DNA of 26,067 bases from Actinomycetota bacterium. Lineage in GTDB: Bacteria > Actinomycetota > Acidimicrobiia > Acidimicrobiales > Ilumatobacteraceae. The notes beneath the pieces were generated by a model, which made no database searches, had not been told where the DNA came from, and was given only the letters and a program-made list of their open reading frames with translations. The position numbers and the translations under genes were made by a program. Positions 7,620 to 16,210 of the stretch are shown one piece after another. Numbering within the stretch: the stretch's first letter is position 1; the number at the start of each line of letters is the position of its first letter. The stretch spans positions 1 through 26,067 of the forward strand of contig WLSJ01000006.1 in NCBI GenBank assembly GCA_009705865.1, read 5' to 3'.

Positions 7620-8432
7620 TCAGAATGATGCAGAACGGCCCTGCCTACGGCCGTGTTCTGCAGCGATACGACGAAAGCGTGGATCAAGTGAGTTAGGCCC
7701 CATCGCGTCAATCGCCTCAGCATCTGCAACGACCATGCGAATCGCACTTCCGGATGCTGTGAGGTCTTGTAGTTCTGCATCGACAATGGGAGATGGCCCG
7801 CCTGTCATTGGTGCGATAACCGTGACATTTTCATGACCTTGTGCCAAATATGCATTTGCACTGTTGCGCAGACCTCCGTCGTAATAGCGATGACCGTCAA
7901 TCGTGACGCATGGCCACACACTGGGCACTGCGCAGCTTGATGCGATGGCATCAACTAGCGAAACTCCGCTGTCTTTTGTCCACGTGACAAATTGTCCGGT
8001 TACTGCGTCAATTGCAGTGAGTATCAAAGGCACAGTTGGCCAGTCATGTGATGGCAGACGTTTTTCTATAACAGTTCGTCGGGTTCGTTCGTCCACAGTG
8101 GTTGCGTTGAGCGCTAACTCTCCAATACGTGAGCGTTGTTCATCAGTCGTCGTTCCGCCTGAAGCCATTTCGCCAAAAATGATTGCAAGAGCCTCAAGAT
8201 CTAGGAGAGGTGAGATCTCATTGTGGTTGTCGGCGGTCTGACGTGCGAATAAATCTTCAAGGTCAATATTCGACAGAATCTGAGCACCCACCGTTGACCC
8301 GGCCGATGTGCCCACCACAAGGTCAAGTTGGGAAAGCACGTCATGGCCCGCATCACGTAATCCCAGAAGTACGCCCGTTTCCCACGCAATTCCCGTGACG
8401 CCACCGCCTCCTAATACCAATGCATGACTCAT
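7620..8432 (-). CDS. Patatin-like phospholipase (RssA-like)
   Basis: A 270-aa Ser-Asp dyad hydrolase of the bacterial patatin group, expected to cleave acyl chains from lipids. Seen: the oxyanion-hole glycines LGGGGVTGIAWE (7-18), the nucleophile elbow GTSAG (41-45; Ser43), SCAVPSVWPCV (166-176) and the catalytic YYDGGLRN (183-190; Asp185). I start at ATG 8432, since MSHALVLGGGG is the expected N-terminus; the frame is open 62 codons further but that extension runs through the divergent gene. No membrane segment is visible. It lies upstream of the sulfatase on the same strand, so both may be involved in handling lipids or sulfated lipids, which is a guess from position only. Confidence 0.92.
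   Translation of the reverse strand: MSHALVLGGGGVTGIAWETGVLLGLRDAGHDVLSQLDLVVGTSAGSTVGAQILSNIDLEDLFARQTADNHNEISPLLDLEALAIIFGEMASGGTTTDEQRSRIGELALNATTVDERTRRTVIEKRLPSHDWPTVPLILTAIDAVTGQFVTWTKDSGVSLVDAIASSCAVPSVWPCVTIDGHRYYDGGLRNSANAYLAQGHENVTVIAPMTGGPSPIVDAELQDLTASGSAIRMVVADAEAIDAMGPNSLDPRFRRIAAEHGRRQGRSASF
7629..7662 (-). other. Imperfect hairpin at the 3' end of the patatin gene
   Basis: Arms TGCAGAAC plus GGCC (7629-7640) and GGCC, then GT as a bulge, then GTTCTGCA (7649-7662) can pair 12 bp around an 8-nt loop. It lies in the last codons of the patatin gene, just before its stop on the minus strand. No U-run follows, so it is not a clear terminator; it could slow read-through into the sulfatase gene or be chance. 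Confidence 0.3.
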
Positions 8433-8529
8433 GCCTTTATGTTTAGCCGCTCTGGGCGAAAAGACAATTGTTGCAACTTTGTTTCGTGTGAGGTCTGGCT
8501 TGTTCTGGCTCCATACACTCCAGTTAGAT

Positions 8530-9015
8530 ATGGTCGACCAGCCTGACGTCCTTGAACTTGAACCGTATGCGCAGGACTTATACCTGGCTGTCACTCGGGC
8601 AATTCCGCACTGGATCACTAGTCGGGTGCAAGAAATTGCATCTATGAGTATTGATGAGACATCGAAAGAGTTTTCATCTGCTCTCGCTGAAGTTGTGCAA
8701 CAAACTCAGAGCTTCGTATCAGGAGACCTATATTCACTTTTAGCAACTGATGTAGATGCACAGCAGTCAAACCCGTTGCATGTACTTCGGACTTCTACTG
8801 CCAGTGCAACTCGTCTATTGCAAACCTCGGGTGTCACACCACCGCGCCGCGACGAATATGAAGTGCGAGCTATGCCTGAAGACGTTTTCTCAATCGGGCC
8901 ATTGACCTGGAGAGATCTCGGAGAAGATGTTCACGAGGCTGGCATTTCCTGGGGTGCGTGGAAGGCCGCAACAATCCTGATGCGTCGTCGTGCTGATGGG
9001 AGCATTCCCTCATGA
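8530..9015 (+). CDS. Conserved-looking hypothetical protein upstream of glnD
   Basis: I do not recognise this 161-aa protein. It starts MVDQPDVLELEPYAQDLYLAV and is largely helical and acidic, without membrane segments or cysteines; its most motif-like part is the C-terminus (GPLTWRDLGEDVHEAGISWGAWKAATILMRRR). The start at ATG 8530 is preceded by TACACT (8514-8519), a possible -10 box, which would give a very short leader. The longer reading from 8431 would overlap the divergent patatin start and is less likely. Its stop overlaps the glnD start as ATGA (9012-9015), so translation is coupled and the product is likely needed together with GlnD. Confidence 0.75.
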   Translation: MVDQPDVLELEPYAQDLYLAVTRAIPHWITSRVQEIASMSIDETSKEFSSALAEVVQQTQSFVSGDLYSLLATDVDAQQSNPLHVLRTSTASATRLLQTSGVTPPRRDEYEVRAMPEDVFSIGPLTWRDLGEDVHEAGISWGAWKAATILMRRRADGSIPS

Positions 9016-11297
9016 CAACTCGAATTGACGTGGTGAATGATTTTTCAATTGGTGGCGTCGCAGCCTGCCATGCGTTATCAGATGTCACTGATGCTTGGTT
9101 ACAAGACGTATTCAAGGCGGCTATCTCCGATGAAAAGAAACGTGATGACATTGTGCTGATTGCAGTGGGTGGATATGGCCGTCGTGAACTTGCACCACAT
9201 AGCGACCTTGACATTTTGCTCGTGCATAAATCGGTGAAAAACATTGCCGAGATTGCATCAAAAATTTGGTATCCAATCTGGGATGCAGGAATCAAGTTAG
9301 GTCATGCAGTACGAACTCCCAAAGAAACAATTCAATTGTGTTCAACAGATCTCGACACAGCAACCGCATTAGTAACGGCGCGTGTTATCGCCGGTAATCA
9401 GAAACTTGGTGATGATCTCATTAGTGAGGCATCTGCCAGCTGGAAGAAAAATGGGCGTCAGTGGCTGGTGCACTTACATTCACGAGTCATTGAACGATAT
9501 GCAAAAGATGGGGAAGTGGCTTTTCTTCTTGAGCCGAACCTTAAAGAGGGGCTCGGTGGATTGCGTGATATTCACGCATTGCAGTGGGCAGTGGATGCAG
9601 GTCTTGAACTTTCAATTGATGATCGGCGTCAGTTATCAGTGTGTAATGAGGTGCTGCTTGGTGTTCGTGTTGCGTTGCACCGACATCTGGGACGTGCAAG
9701 TGAAATATTGCGCCTTGAAGACCAGGCACCTGTTGCGCCGATGGCTGGTTTTACAACCGATGATGCTCTGATGGCAGCGGTTGCTGAAGTTGGTCGAGAA
9801 GTGGCATGGATTTCAGATGAGGCTTGGGCGCGACTTGACCCGCCATCAGATCGCTCTGCTATTCCACAACCCTTAGCCCCCGGAGTGCAACTCATCAACG
9901 GAGAAGTACACCTTGATGAAGCAGTCAATATTGCTGATGACCCCACGTTGTTGCTACGAGTTGCAACTGCGGCTGCTCGACTTGGTGCTCGTATTGATCG
10001 TGCATCATTGAATCGCCTTGGAGAATCGTCACCTCAATGGCCAAACCCGTGGCCAGCTGGCGCGAGCGATGATCTTGTTGCACTGCTACTGGAAGGCGAA
10101 TCTGCAATTCCTGTTCTTGAATCTCTCGACCAACGGAACTTGTTAGTACGAGTTCTCCCTGAATGGGCGTCTGTTCGAAGTAAACCGCAGCGCAATGCGT
10201 TCCATCGCTACACAGTTGATCGACATCTGTGGCAGACAGTTGCAAATGCGGTGGAATTGATTCATCGCGTCGCACGCCCTGACTTGTTGGTTCTTGCAGC
10301 ATTGTTTCATGACCTTGGCAAGGGATACCCCGGCGACCACACTGAAGTTGGTATCAAGCTGTTTGCCGATATCGGAACTCGAATGGGACTGCCCGAATCA
10401 GATCAGCGCATTATTAGTTTGCTGATTGAACATCATCTGTTATTAGCCGACACTGCAACACGACGAGATTTATCTGATGATGCAACCATCACAATGGTGA
10501 CAGGGCATCTGCAATCAACTGTTGTTTTAGACTTGCTTCACGCTTTAACGCAAGCTGATTCTCTAGCGACCGGACCATCAGCATGGAGCGATTGGAAAGC
10601 AGAGCTTGTTGCCTTATTAGTCGAGCGTTCCCGGCACGTTCTTGGTGGTGGCGACATGACAGAAGTGATGTGGCGACTATTTCCTGACGCTTCTGTTCTT
10701 GAACTGATGGCTACCGGAGAGATTGCAATCCGTACCCAACCAGATCGCGTCACTGTTGTCAGCCCAGACAAACCCGGAACTTTCAGTCGTGTTGCTGGTG
10801 TGTTGTCGTTGTACAACATGGACGTGTTAGGTGCTGAGGCTCACTCCGACGAACAAGGAATGGCTGCTTCAGAGTTTCGCGTGTCTAGTCAGCATGGTGA
10901 AATTGATTGGGCTCCCATTGAAGAAAATCTCAAGCTGGCGTTGTCTGGCCGCCTGGCGCTTGATTCTCGACTAGCGGATCGAGCAGCAAATGCACGACCA
11001 CGTCGTGCAACATCTGCAGTAGCTCCAGCTGCTCCGACCGTTCGATTCGACGACACTGCTTCATCAAATGCAACGTTTCTCGAAGTGCGGGCTCCGGACA
11101 TGGTTGGTGTTTTGCATCGCATCACGAAAGCCATTGCTGATTCGGGGCTTGATATTCGCCATGCTCGAGTACTGACACTTGGTAATGAAGTTGTGGACTC
11201 TTTCTACGTGCGTGAATCAAATGGCGGACGCATTAGCGACGATGCATATAAAAATGAGATATCTCGCGCAATTCTGCATGCACTCGGCGAGAAGTAG
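9012..11297 (+). CDS. glnD: [Protein-PII] uridylyltransferase/uridylyl-removing enzyme
   Basis: A 761-aa bifunctional sensor of nitrogen state that adds or removes nucleotidyl groups on PII proteins (in many actinobacteria adenylylation). Domain order fits the family: nucleotidyltransferase with GGYGRRELAPHSDLDILL (53-70; D65 and D67 bind metal); the GlnD-specific helical region (EPNLKEGLGGLRDIHALQW, about 174-192); an HD phosphohydrolase domain around FHRYTVDRHLW and FHDLGKG (H433, D434); then two ACT domains, at about 577-640 (VTVVSPDKPGTFSRVAGVL) and 694-761 (LEVRAPDMVGVLHRITKAI), which sense glutamine. The family is usually 750-900 aa, so it is complete. The usual companions amtB and glnB are not in the window; instead it is coupled to an unknown 161-aa gene. 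Confidence 0.95.
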   Translation: MTTRIDVVNDFSIGGVAACHALSDVTDAWLQDVFKAAISDEKKRDDIVLIAVGGYGRRELAPHSDLDILLVHKSVKNIAEIASKIWYPIWDAGIKLGHAVRTPKETIQLCSTDLDTATALVTARVIAGNQKLGDDLISEASASWKKNGRQWLVHLHSRVIERYAKDGEVAFLLEPNLKEGLGGLRDIHALQWAVDAGLELSIDDRRQLSVCNEVLLGVRVALHRHLGRASEILRLEDQAPVAPMAGFTTDDALMAAVAEVGREVAWISDEAWARLDPPSDRSAIPQPLAPGVQLINGEVHLDEAVNIADDPTLLLRVATAAARLGARIDRASLNRLGESSPQWPNPWPAGASDDLVALLLEGESAIPVLESLDQRNLLVRVLPEWASVRSKPQRNAFHRYTVDRHLWQTVANAVELIHRVARPDLLVLAALFHDLGKGYPGDHTEVGIKLFADIGTRMGLPESDQRIISLLIEHHLLLADTATRRDLSDDATITMVTGHLQSTVVLDLLHALTQADSLATGPSAWSDWKAELVALLVERSRHVLGGGDMTEVMWRLFPDASVLELMATGEIAIRTQPDRVTVVSPDKPGTFSRVAGVLSLYNMDVLGAEAHSDEQGMAASEFRVSSQHGEIDWAPIEENLKLALSGRLALDSRLADRAANARPRRATSAVAPAAPTVRFDDTASSNATFLEVRAPDMVGVLHRITKAIADSGLDIRHARVLTLGNEVVDSFYVRESNGGRISDDAYKNEISRAILHALGEK

Positions 11298-11326
11298 TTG
11301 ATCAGCCAGCAAGTAAGGTGGACATC

Positions 11327-12031
11327 ATGAGCGATGTACAACCTCAACACTTCACCAGAGACCTCATTCGATGGAGCGAGACTCTTGCAGCAATTGCTCG
11401 CACCGGAATGGGTTTTACGCAAAGCCTGTATGAAAAAGAACGCTATGAAGAAGTTCTAAAAGTAGCTGCAGATATCAAGGTGGCCTCCGACGAAGCTTTA
11501 GAGGTTCGTCGTGAACAAGATCACTTCGTTCAAGAGTGGATGGATTCCGTTGGAGAGGGTGTTCCTGGCTATGTCACCCCCAAGGTCGCAATTGGCGCCA
11601 TAGTGGGAAATGAAGAAGGAAGAATTCTTCTTGTGCAACGCAAAGACAGTGGAGTGTGGTTGTACCCAACTGGTTGGGCAGATGTTGGATATTCACCTGC
11701 TGAAGTTGCAATGAAAGAAGTGGAAGAAGAAACTGGAATCATTGCTGAACCGTTGCAATTACTCGGGGTAGTAGACGGAATGCGAATGGGTTTTTCACGT
11801 TTCGGCATGTACATGCTGTTGTTTCATTTGCGTGCAACTGGTGGTGAACTACAAGGGCATCCACTGGAAACCGGTGATGTCGGCTGGTTTGGCCCTGATG
11901 AACTTCCTACACCAACAGCTGGTGCACAGTGGTGGGGCGAGATGGCATTTGCAGCAATTGCTGGTGACGTTAAGCCTGCAACGTTTGATGCGCCACGTGA
12001 AAACATGTGGCGCGGCGATCACACCAGTTAA
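11327..12031 (+). CDS. NUDIX hydrolase with N-terminal helical domain
   Basis: A 234-aa protein with an N-terminal helical part (residues about 8-70, RDLIRWSETLAAIARTGMGF) of the kind called Nudix_N_2, followed by a NUDIX domain (about 84-210). NUDIX enzymes cleave nucleoside diphosphates linked to another group; the actual substrate is unknown. The Nudix box spans 116-138 and ends KEVEEETGI. It departs from the consensus in two places: Y122 stands where Glu is usual, and K130 replaces the Arg of REUXEEXGU. The metal-binding Glu cluster (E131, E134, E135) is intact, so activity is likely. ATG 11327 is preferred over GTG 11318, because AAGGTGG (11315-11321) is at good spacing. Its stop abuts the PAC2 gene's stop with no gap. 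Confidence 0.9.
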   Translation: MSDVQPQHFTRDLIRWSETLAAIARTGMGFTQSLYEKERYEEVLKVAADIKVASDEALEVRREQDHFVQEWMDSVGEGVPGYVTPKVAIGAIVGNEEGRILLVQRKDSGVWLYPTGWADVGYSPAEVAMKEVEEETGIIAEPLQLLGVVDGMRMGFSRFGMYMLLFHLRATGGELQGHPLETGDVGWFGPDELPTPTAGAQWWGEMAFAAIAGDVKPATFDAPRENMWRGDHTS

Positions 12032-12940
12032 CTAGTTAGACCCCTGGTCACGTAAAAACTGTTCCACTTCGTCAACAAGCGCGTGAGCATCTGCTTCTGA
12101 ATCTTCGTCGCCATCGCTGCCGAACTCAAATTCAAGTTGTGGCGAATCTTCCGATTCAAAAATATCGTCGCCCATAGAGTCAAGGCGCTCAACGTATTCA
12201 CGGAGATCATCGTCGTCTTCTATGAGTTCATTTACTTTGTTGTCGTATGCGACCACGTAATTGTGCAGAGCAGACAATGGTGCAGGAGTGCCAATGATTT
12301 CTCCGGCGCGAGCCATAAGGGCACTTGCTGCTTTAGGCGAAGGAATTTGTGAAGCATACGCAGGCACCGCTGCCCACAATGATGCTGATGGAATTGATGC
12401 TTGCGAACACGCATCATGCAAGACACCAACTATGCCCGTGGGACCTTCGTAACGCGAACGCTGTAAGTCAAAACGGTCGATAGTGGGTTGGTCATTAGCA
12501 GTACCCATAACGCGAACCTCGCGTGAGTGAGGAACGTCTGCAAGTAACGCACCAAGCGACAGCACCATTGATGCTTCGAAGCGCGATGCAACGCTGACTA
12601 TTTGTTCTGTGAATAAGCGCCACTTCAAACTTGGCTCTGGTCCGAGAACCAAAATGACGTCAGCTCCGGGAGTGCTTGCGTGCCACAAACTAACTTTTGG
12701 CCACACGATGGTGCGATGCACTCCGTCTTGTAAACGTACAGATGGTCGAATGGTGGCAAAGTCTGTGAACTCTTCTGGATCTATCTCAGCGAGAGGTTCT
12801 GCATTCCATGCTTCAATAAGAGTGCGTACTGCAGTGCTGGAAGCATCGGCCGCGTCATTCCAGCCACTGAACGCAGCAATTACTGCGGGGCTGTGAAGAG
12901 TGGGATGGGATAACCACCGGACATGATCTGAAGCCGTCAT
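12032..12940 (-). CDS. PAC2 family protein (proteasome-assembly-chaperone-like)
   Basis: A 302-aa protein of the PAC2 family, named after a eukaryotic 20S proteasome assembly chaperone and common in actinobacteria, where its role is not settled. Seen: PAVIAAFSGWNDAADASSTAV (18-38, family-typical GWxDAgxA), ILVLGPEPSLKWRLFTEQIV (95-114), a Rossmann-like core, and the conserved VPHSREVRVMGTANDQ (135-150). The C-terminal 65 residues are very acidic (ELIEDDDDLREYVERLDSMGDD) and probably helical; they end in a short helix ADAHALVDEVEQFLRDQ. It is 39 nt downstream of the SCO6745-like gene on the same strand and likely cotranscribed. No proteasome gene is in the window. Confidence 0.85.
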   Translation of the reverse strand: MTASDHVRWLSHPTLHSPAVIAAFSGWNDAADASSTAVRTLIEAWNAEPLAEIDPEEFTDFATIRPSVRLQDGVHRTIVWPKVSLWHASTPGADVILVLGPEPSLKWRLFTEQIVSVASRFEASMVLSLGALLADVPHSREVRVMGTANDQPTIDRFDLQRSRYEGPTGIVGVLHDACSQASIPSASLWAAVPAYASQIPSPKAASALMARAGEIIGTPAPLSALHNYVVAYDNKVNELIEDDDDLREYVERLDSMGDDIFESEDSPQLEFEFGSDGDEDSEADAHALVDEVEQFLRDQGSN

Positions 12941-12979
12941 TCCTTCAAAATCTATCGCCGAAAATAGGCAGAGAAATCA

Positions 12980-13870
12980 CTAATTGGCTGCATCGGCAAG
13001 ATCATGCGGACCAGCTGCTGGATAGCCCTTTTTTTCTCGTATTGAGGCTCCCCATGGCTTCAAAATAGTGATCAATTCGTCGATATCAGCGCCAAGAGCA
13101 CGCACAACACATTCCATCTGTCTGTCGGTGTTCTGTTCTACCAATTCGCGCTGGGCTCGGCCAGACGTGGTGAGGGTTCCGTCGTCTGTAATGAGACCAT
13201 CGCGTACCAAACGATCAATCGCTTCTTCGTAGTCTGCTTCATTCCATCCACGACTACGGCTGTATGTCTTGATGGGCATTCCCCAGAACAATTCGCTCAT
13301 CACTCCGATTTCACATGCCGTGAATCCGGCACTGATCCATGCAGCGGTGTGACTGTCGCCGCGATACTCACGCAGCATGTCTCCGAGTCGCCAGATGTCT
13401 CCGACAACTGATCCGGGCATTGCAAGTGAACTAAGACCTGCGAACAATGCACGCCCTTCGGGGCGCAACACTTCAGTGGCACGTGCAAGCAGAGTGAGTG
13501 CTCGTTGAGCACCATCAGGGTTTTCACCAATGATGCGATGTAGTTGCGCTATTGCGCCGTTGTCACGTGCGGCACAAATTGTTGTGGCATCTGTCAGCGT
13601 CCATCCAAAAGCAACAGATGGCAACACCACTTCTGGTTTGAAGACGGCAAATGCTGCTGCCACAACTTCACCTGGCACGTGTCCCATGACTGATCCGCGA
13701 CTTGTGAAGTAGGCAGGCCCATCAGGTGCCATGACACCGTTCAGGTCTCGAGGGCTTGGCCCAAAGCCCAGTTGCTGGTAGTTGCTGTGGCATTCAGGGG
13801 AGAAATACACCTGACCGGTAACGGGTTCAAGAACCCCTGCCAATACTCGCGAAATATGTGTGGAAGACAT
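12980..13870 (-). CDS. SCO6745-like family protein, function unknown
   Basis: A 296-aa protein that I place in the SCO6745 family of actinobacterial proteins, often annotated as helix-turn-helix-like. Seen: an N-terminal helix, VYFSPECHSNYQQLGF (21-36), a glycine-rich middle (FTSRGSVMGHVPGEVVAAAF), the GFTACEIGVMSELFWGMPIKTYSRSRGW core, and a C-terminal winged-helix-like part (YEEAIDRLVRDGLITDDGTLTTSGR) that resembles a MarR-type recognition region. The ATG at 13870 matches the family's N-terminus; the frame is open 92 codons further but that would cross the divergent GNAT gene. Its substrate or ligand is unknown. Confidence 0.75.
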   Translation of the reverse strand: MSSTHISRVLAGVLEPVTGQVYFSPECHSNYQQLGFGPSPRDLNGVMAPDGPAYFTSRGSVMGHVPGEVVAAAFAVFKPEVVLPSVAFGWTLTDATTICAARDNGAIAQLHRIIGENPDGAQRALTLLARATEVLRPEGRALFAGLSSLAMPGSVVGDIWRLGDMLREYRGDSHTAAWISAGFTACEIGVMSELFWGMPIKTYSRSRGWNEADYEEAIDRLVRDGLITDDGTLTTSGRAQRELVEQNTDRQMECVVRALGADIDELITILKPWGASIREKKGYPAAGPHDLADAAN

Positions 13871-13934
13871 GCCTGAAGAATAACGATTGGTTGATGTCGC
13901 GGGACAACTGGGCCGAATGTGGCAAGGTGGGTGT

Positions 13935-14366
13935 ATGTCCGTTGTCGTTGAACAAGCCACCATTGCTAATGCTGAATTGATCGAAGCCTTTGACCGACTC
14001 ATTCCGCAACTGTCGACTTCTAATAAACCACCAACACAAGAGCAGTTAGCTGCAATTATTGGGTCACCGTCCACGGTGCTCTTTATTGCTCGTCTTGATG
14101 AACACATAGTCGGTTCTCTCACACTGGCTACATTTCGTATTCCCACCGGAATACGTGCCTGGATTGAAGATGTAGTTGTTGATTCTGCTGCACGAGGACA
14201 CGGAGTTGGTGAAGCACTAAACCAAGCAGCAATTCTTGAGGCGCGTCATCGTGGTGCAATCACGGTGGAATTGACGTCTCGTCCTTCTCGTGAAGCGGCA
14301 AATCGTTTGTACCAACGCCTAGGTTTTGTGGCCCGCGAAACAAACGTATATCGACACGACCTCTAA
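13935..14366 (+). CDS. GNAT family N-acetyltransferase
   Basis: A 143-aa single-domain GNAT enzyme that transfers an acyl group from acyl-CoA to an amine. Seen: the acetyl-CoA pyrophosphate loop VVVDSAARGHGVGEAL (80-95; the R/Q-x-x-G-x-G/A form is R87-GHGVG) preceded by WIEDVVV, and the C-terminal NRLYQRLGFVARETNVYRHDL (123-143), the motif-B end of the fold. I start at ATG 13935, which follows AAGGTGGG (13924-13931); the frame is open 16 codons upstream but lacks this ribosome site. The gene is divergent from the SCO6745-like gene with 64 nt between them. The substrate is unknown. Confidence 0.88.
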   Translation: MSVVVEQATIANAELIEAFDRLIPQLSTSNKPPTQEQLAAIIGSPSTVLFIARLDEHIVGSLTLATFRIPTGIRAWIEDVVVDSAARGHGVGEALNQAAILEARHRGAITVELTSRPSREAANRLYQRLGFVARETNVYRHDL

Positions 14367-14396
14367 ATTCTGAACTGTCCCCGTTATGGTGGACAT

Positions 14397-14843
14397 ATGA
14401 ATCACCTTGAAGGCACATACGTTCCCAGCACTAGCGAATGGGTGCGAAATCAAATCGAAGAATACGAAACTTCTGGCGGCAAGGAGGGAAACACACTTCT
14501 TAAGACAGGCATTCCCGTCATCATCGTCACCATGCGTGGCGCCAAGAGCGGAAATGTTCGAAAGATTGCTTTGATGCGTGTTGAGCATGAAGGCTCGTAT
14601 GCATTGGTTGCATCGCGAGGCGGAGCTGCTGAAAACCCTGATTGGTATACGAACCTGATTGAAAACCCGAAAGAAGTTCTCGTACAGGACGGCCCTGCTC
14701 CATTTCGTGTCACAGTTCGCGAAGTAAAAGGTGATGAATACAACGTGTGGTGGGAACGTTCCGCTGCAGTATTTCCTCAGTACAACGAGTACAAGACAAA
14801 AACATCACGCATTATTCCCATATTGATTGCAGACCCTCAATAA
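14397..14843 (+). CDS. Deazaflavin (F420)-dependent nitroreductase family protein, Ddn-like
   Basis: A 148-aa protein of the small beta-barrel Ddn/FDOR family (DUF385), whose members use reduced coenzyme F420 to reduce quinones, aflatoxins or nitroimidazoles. Seen: an N-terminal helix (VPSTSEWVRNQIEEYETSGG, 9-28), VTMRGAKSGNVRKIALM (44-60, the TxGrkSGxxR loop that holds the cofactor phosphate), VASRGGAAENPDWYTNL (71-87, the family signature), and a C-terminal WWERSAAVFPQYNEYKTKTSR. Length is typical. It lies 30 nt after the GNAT gene on the same strand. Its use of F420 is inferred from family and taxon. Confidence 0.9.
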   Translation: MNHLEGTYVPSTSEWVRNQIEEYETSGGKEGNTLLKTGIPVIIVTMRGAKSGNVRKIALMRVEHEGSYALVASRGGAAENPDWYTNLIENPKEVLVQDGPAPFRVTVREVKGDEYNVWWERSAAVFPQYNEYKTKTSRIIPILIADPQ

Positions 14844-14848
14844 GGTCA

Positions 14849-16105
14849 CTAACCGGCTGAATGAACGCGGACTGATTCGGGAATAGCGGTGCGCACGCGG
14901 GCAGAGCCAGGTTCACGCACCGTAAGTTGTCGAGTGGTTGCATTGAGTGAAAGTTTCCATCCTCCTTCATGTGCACATCGGTGGTGTTCGTTACACAGTG
15001 GAACCAAATTGGCCATGTCTGTAGTGCCGCCCAGATTCCAATACGCAATGTGATGTGGTTGGCACTGTGAGACGGGTATGTGGCATTGAGGGATAGCGCA
15101 TGTTGTGTGCATGGATTCGAGAGCTCGTCGCTGATGCCGTGTTGCTAGTCGACTTGAACGGCCTACATCAAGAACAACTCCGTCATTTCCTAGAACAATG
15201 GGAATGATTTTCGCTTCACAAGCGATTCGTCGAATGGTTTCGATAGGTACATCAATATCGGTACCTGTATGGACGAGAGAGTGTTTATGTACTCCTGACT
15301 GCAACGTTTTGAGATCGATAATGACGCTGACGTCGGCTCGGCCATATGCAGAAGCGATGGGTGCTGCTGAATCTGTGTTGGTGTCAATGACGAGGGCACA
15401 CAAACTGAGGGCCCGAAGTTGATCGGGAGATCGTGATTCGCCATTAACGGTTCCTTCGTGAAAGAGCCGGTCGACTGCATTCTGCAAACGACCAACTATT
15501 TGTAAGCCAGATTCAGGGTCAAATTCTCCGCGCATGCACACCATGCCAGAATCCCGGTCGACCCAATGACGTAGGAACGTACGGCGACGTTGTTGCTCAA
15601 GTTGCGTGAGGCCAGAGTCCGAGTGAACCTGCTGCACGGCGCGGCGTACCGCACGGGCAAAATTGTCAGGTGTGGTGTGTGAAGCAACCATATTCATCCA
15701 ATTTCCTTGAGTTGCAACTTTCTGTTTTTCAGAATCGGAAAGATGAGACATTGCGTGTGTGACTGCATCAACATGGGCGATAGACACGTGACCTGCTGTC
15801 AGTGCGGTTTCGAGCTGCGGGACCAAAGCCAAGGTGGATACTCGTGTTACGCCCCGTTTCGCTTCACTTCGAGTGATTCCACACGCAGTTGCGATGACTT
15901 GTGTGGGAATGACGGACGGTGATGAAGAAGCGAGCTCTTGCAAGCGCCTAGTGAGCACAAGTTTTTGTGATTCAACCCAGGACGTGACGTGAGCGAGGCC
16001 TTCAAGCGCGTGGCGTACAGATTCAGCAGTGAGGTGATCGACAGTGAGAGAGTCGATTTTTTCCACAATGGGGCACACCGTCTTGGCACAGATTACAACA
16101 GACAT
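14849..16105 (-). CDS. DUF222 and HNH endonuclease domain protein (13E12 repeat family)
   Basis: A 418-aa protein with an N-terminal DUF222 region (about 20-250, largely helical) and a C-terminal HNH nuclease domain (about 330-385). The zinc/nuclease motif is visible: C336 and C341, QPHHIAYWNLGGTTDMANL (349-367; H351/H352, N366), C371, and EHHRCAH (373-379). This is the 13E12-type family that occurs in many copies in actinobacterial genomes; its role is uncertain, and it has been regarded as mobile-element-like. It seems intact, including the Cys and His ligands. It meets the Ddn-like gene tail to tail with 5 nt between. Confidence 0.9.
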   Translation of the reverse strand: MSVVICAKTVCPIVEKIDSLTVDHLTAESVRHALEGLAHVTSWVESQKLVLTRRLQELASSSPSVIPTQVIATACGITRSEAKRGVTRVSTLALVPQLETALTAGHVSIAHVDAVTHAMSHLSDSEKQKVATQGNWMNMVASHTTPDNFARAVRRAVQQVHSDSGLTQLEQQRRRTFLRHWVDRDSGMVCMRGEFDPESGLQIVGRLQNAVDRLFHEGTVNGESRSPDQLRALSLCALVIDTNTDSAAPIASAYGRADVSVIIDLKTLQSGVHKHSLVHTGTDIDVPIETIRRIACEAKIIPIVLGNDGVVLDVGRSSRLATRHQRRALESMHTTCAIPQCHIPVSQCQPHHIAYWNLGGTTDMANLVPLCNEHHRCAHEGGWKLSLNATTRQLTVREPGSARVRTAIPESVRVHSAG

Positions 16106-16210
16106 TAAACCTCGTTCCTGAGAACTCTGAGGCGGAAAACTGGGCGCAATGCCAATATGAATAGGGCTGACCTACCGACAATCACACAATAGATAGTGGG
16201 TGTGTCGCAG

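Noticed and set aside
8433..8618. N-terminal extension of the patatin protein
   Set aside because: MSHALVLGGGG at 8432 is the expected start, and the extension would read through the divergent gene.
13871..14146. N-terminal extension of the SCO6745-like protein
   Set aside because: It is antisense to the GNAT gene and has Cys/Ser-rich, unlikely composition.
14849..16105. HNH protein as part of a mobile element or intron homing system
   Set aside because: DUF222-HNH genes are scattered through actinobacterial genomes; no terminal repeats, target duplication or recombinase is visible here.
16106..16210. Possible hairpin around CGACA...GTGTGTCG before the MFS stop
   Set aside because: Arms pair only with gaps and a large loop, and no U-run follows on either strand.
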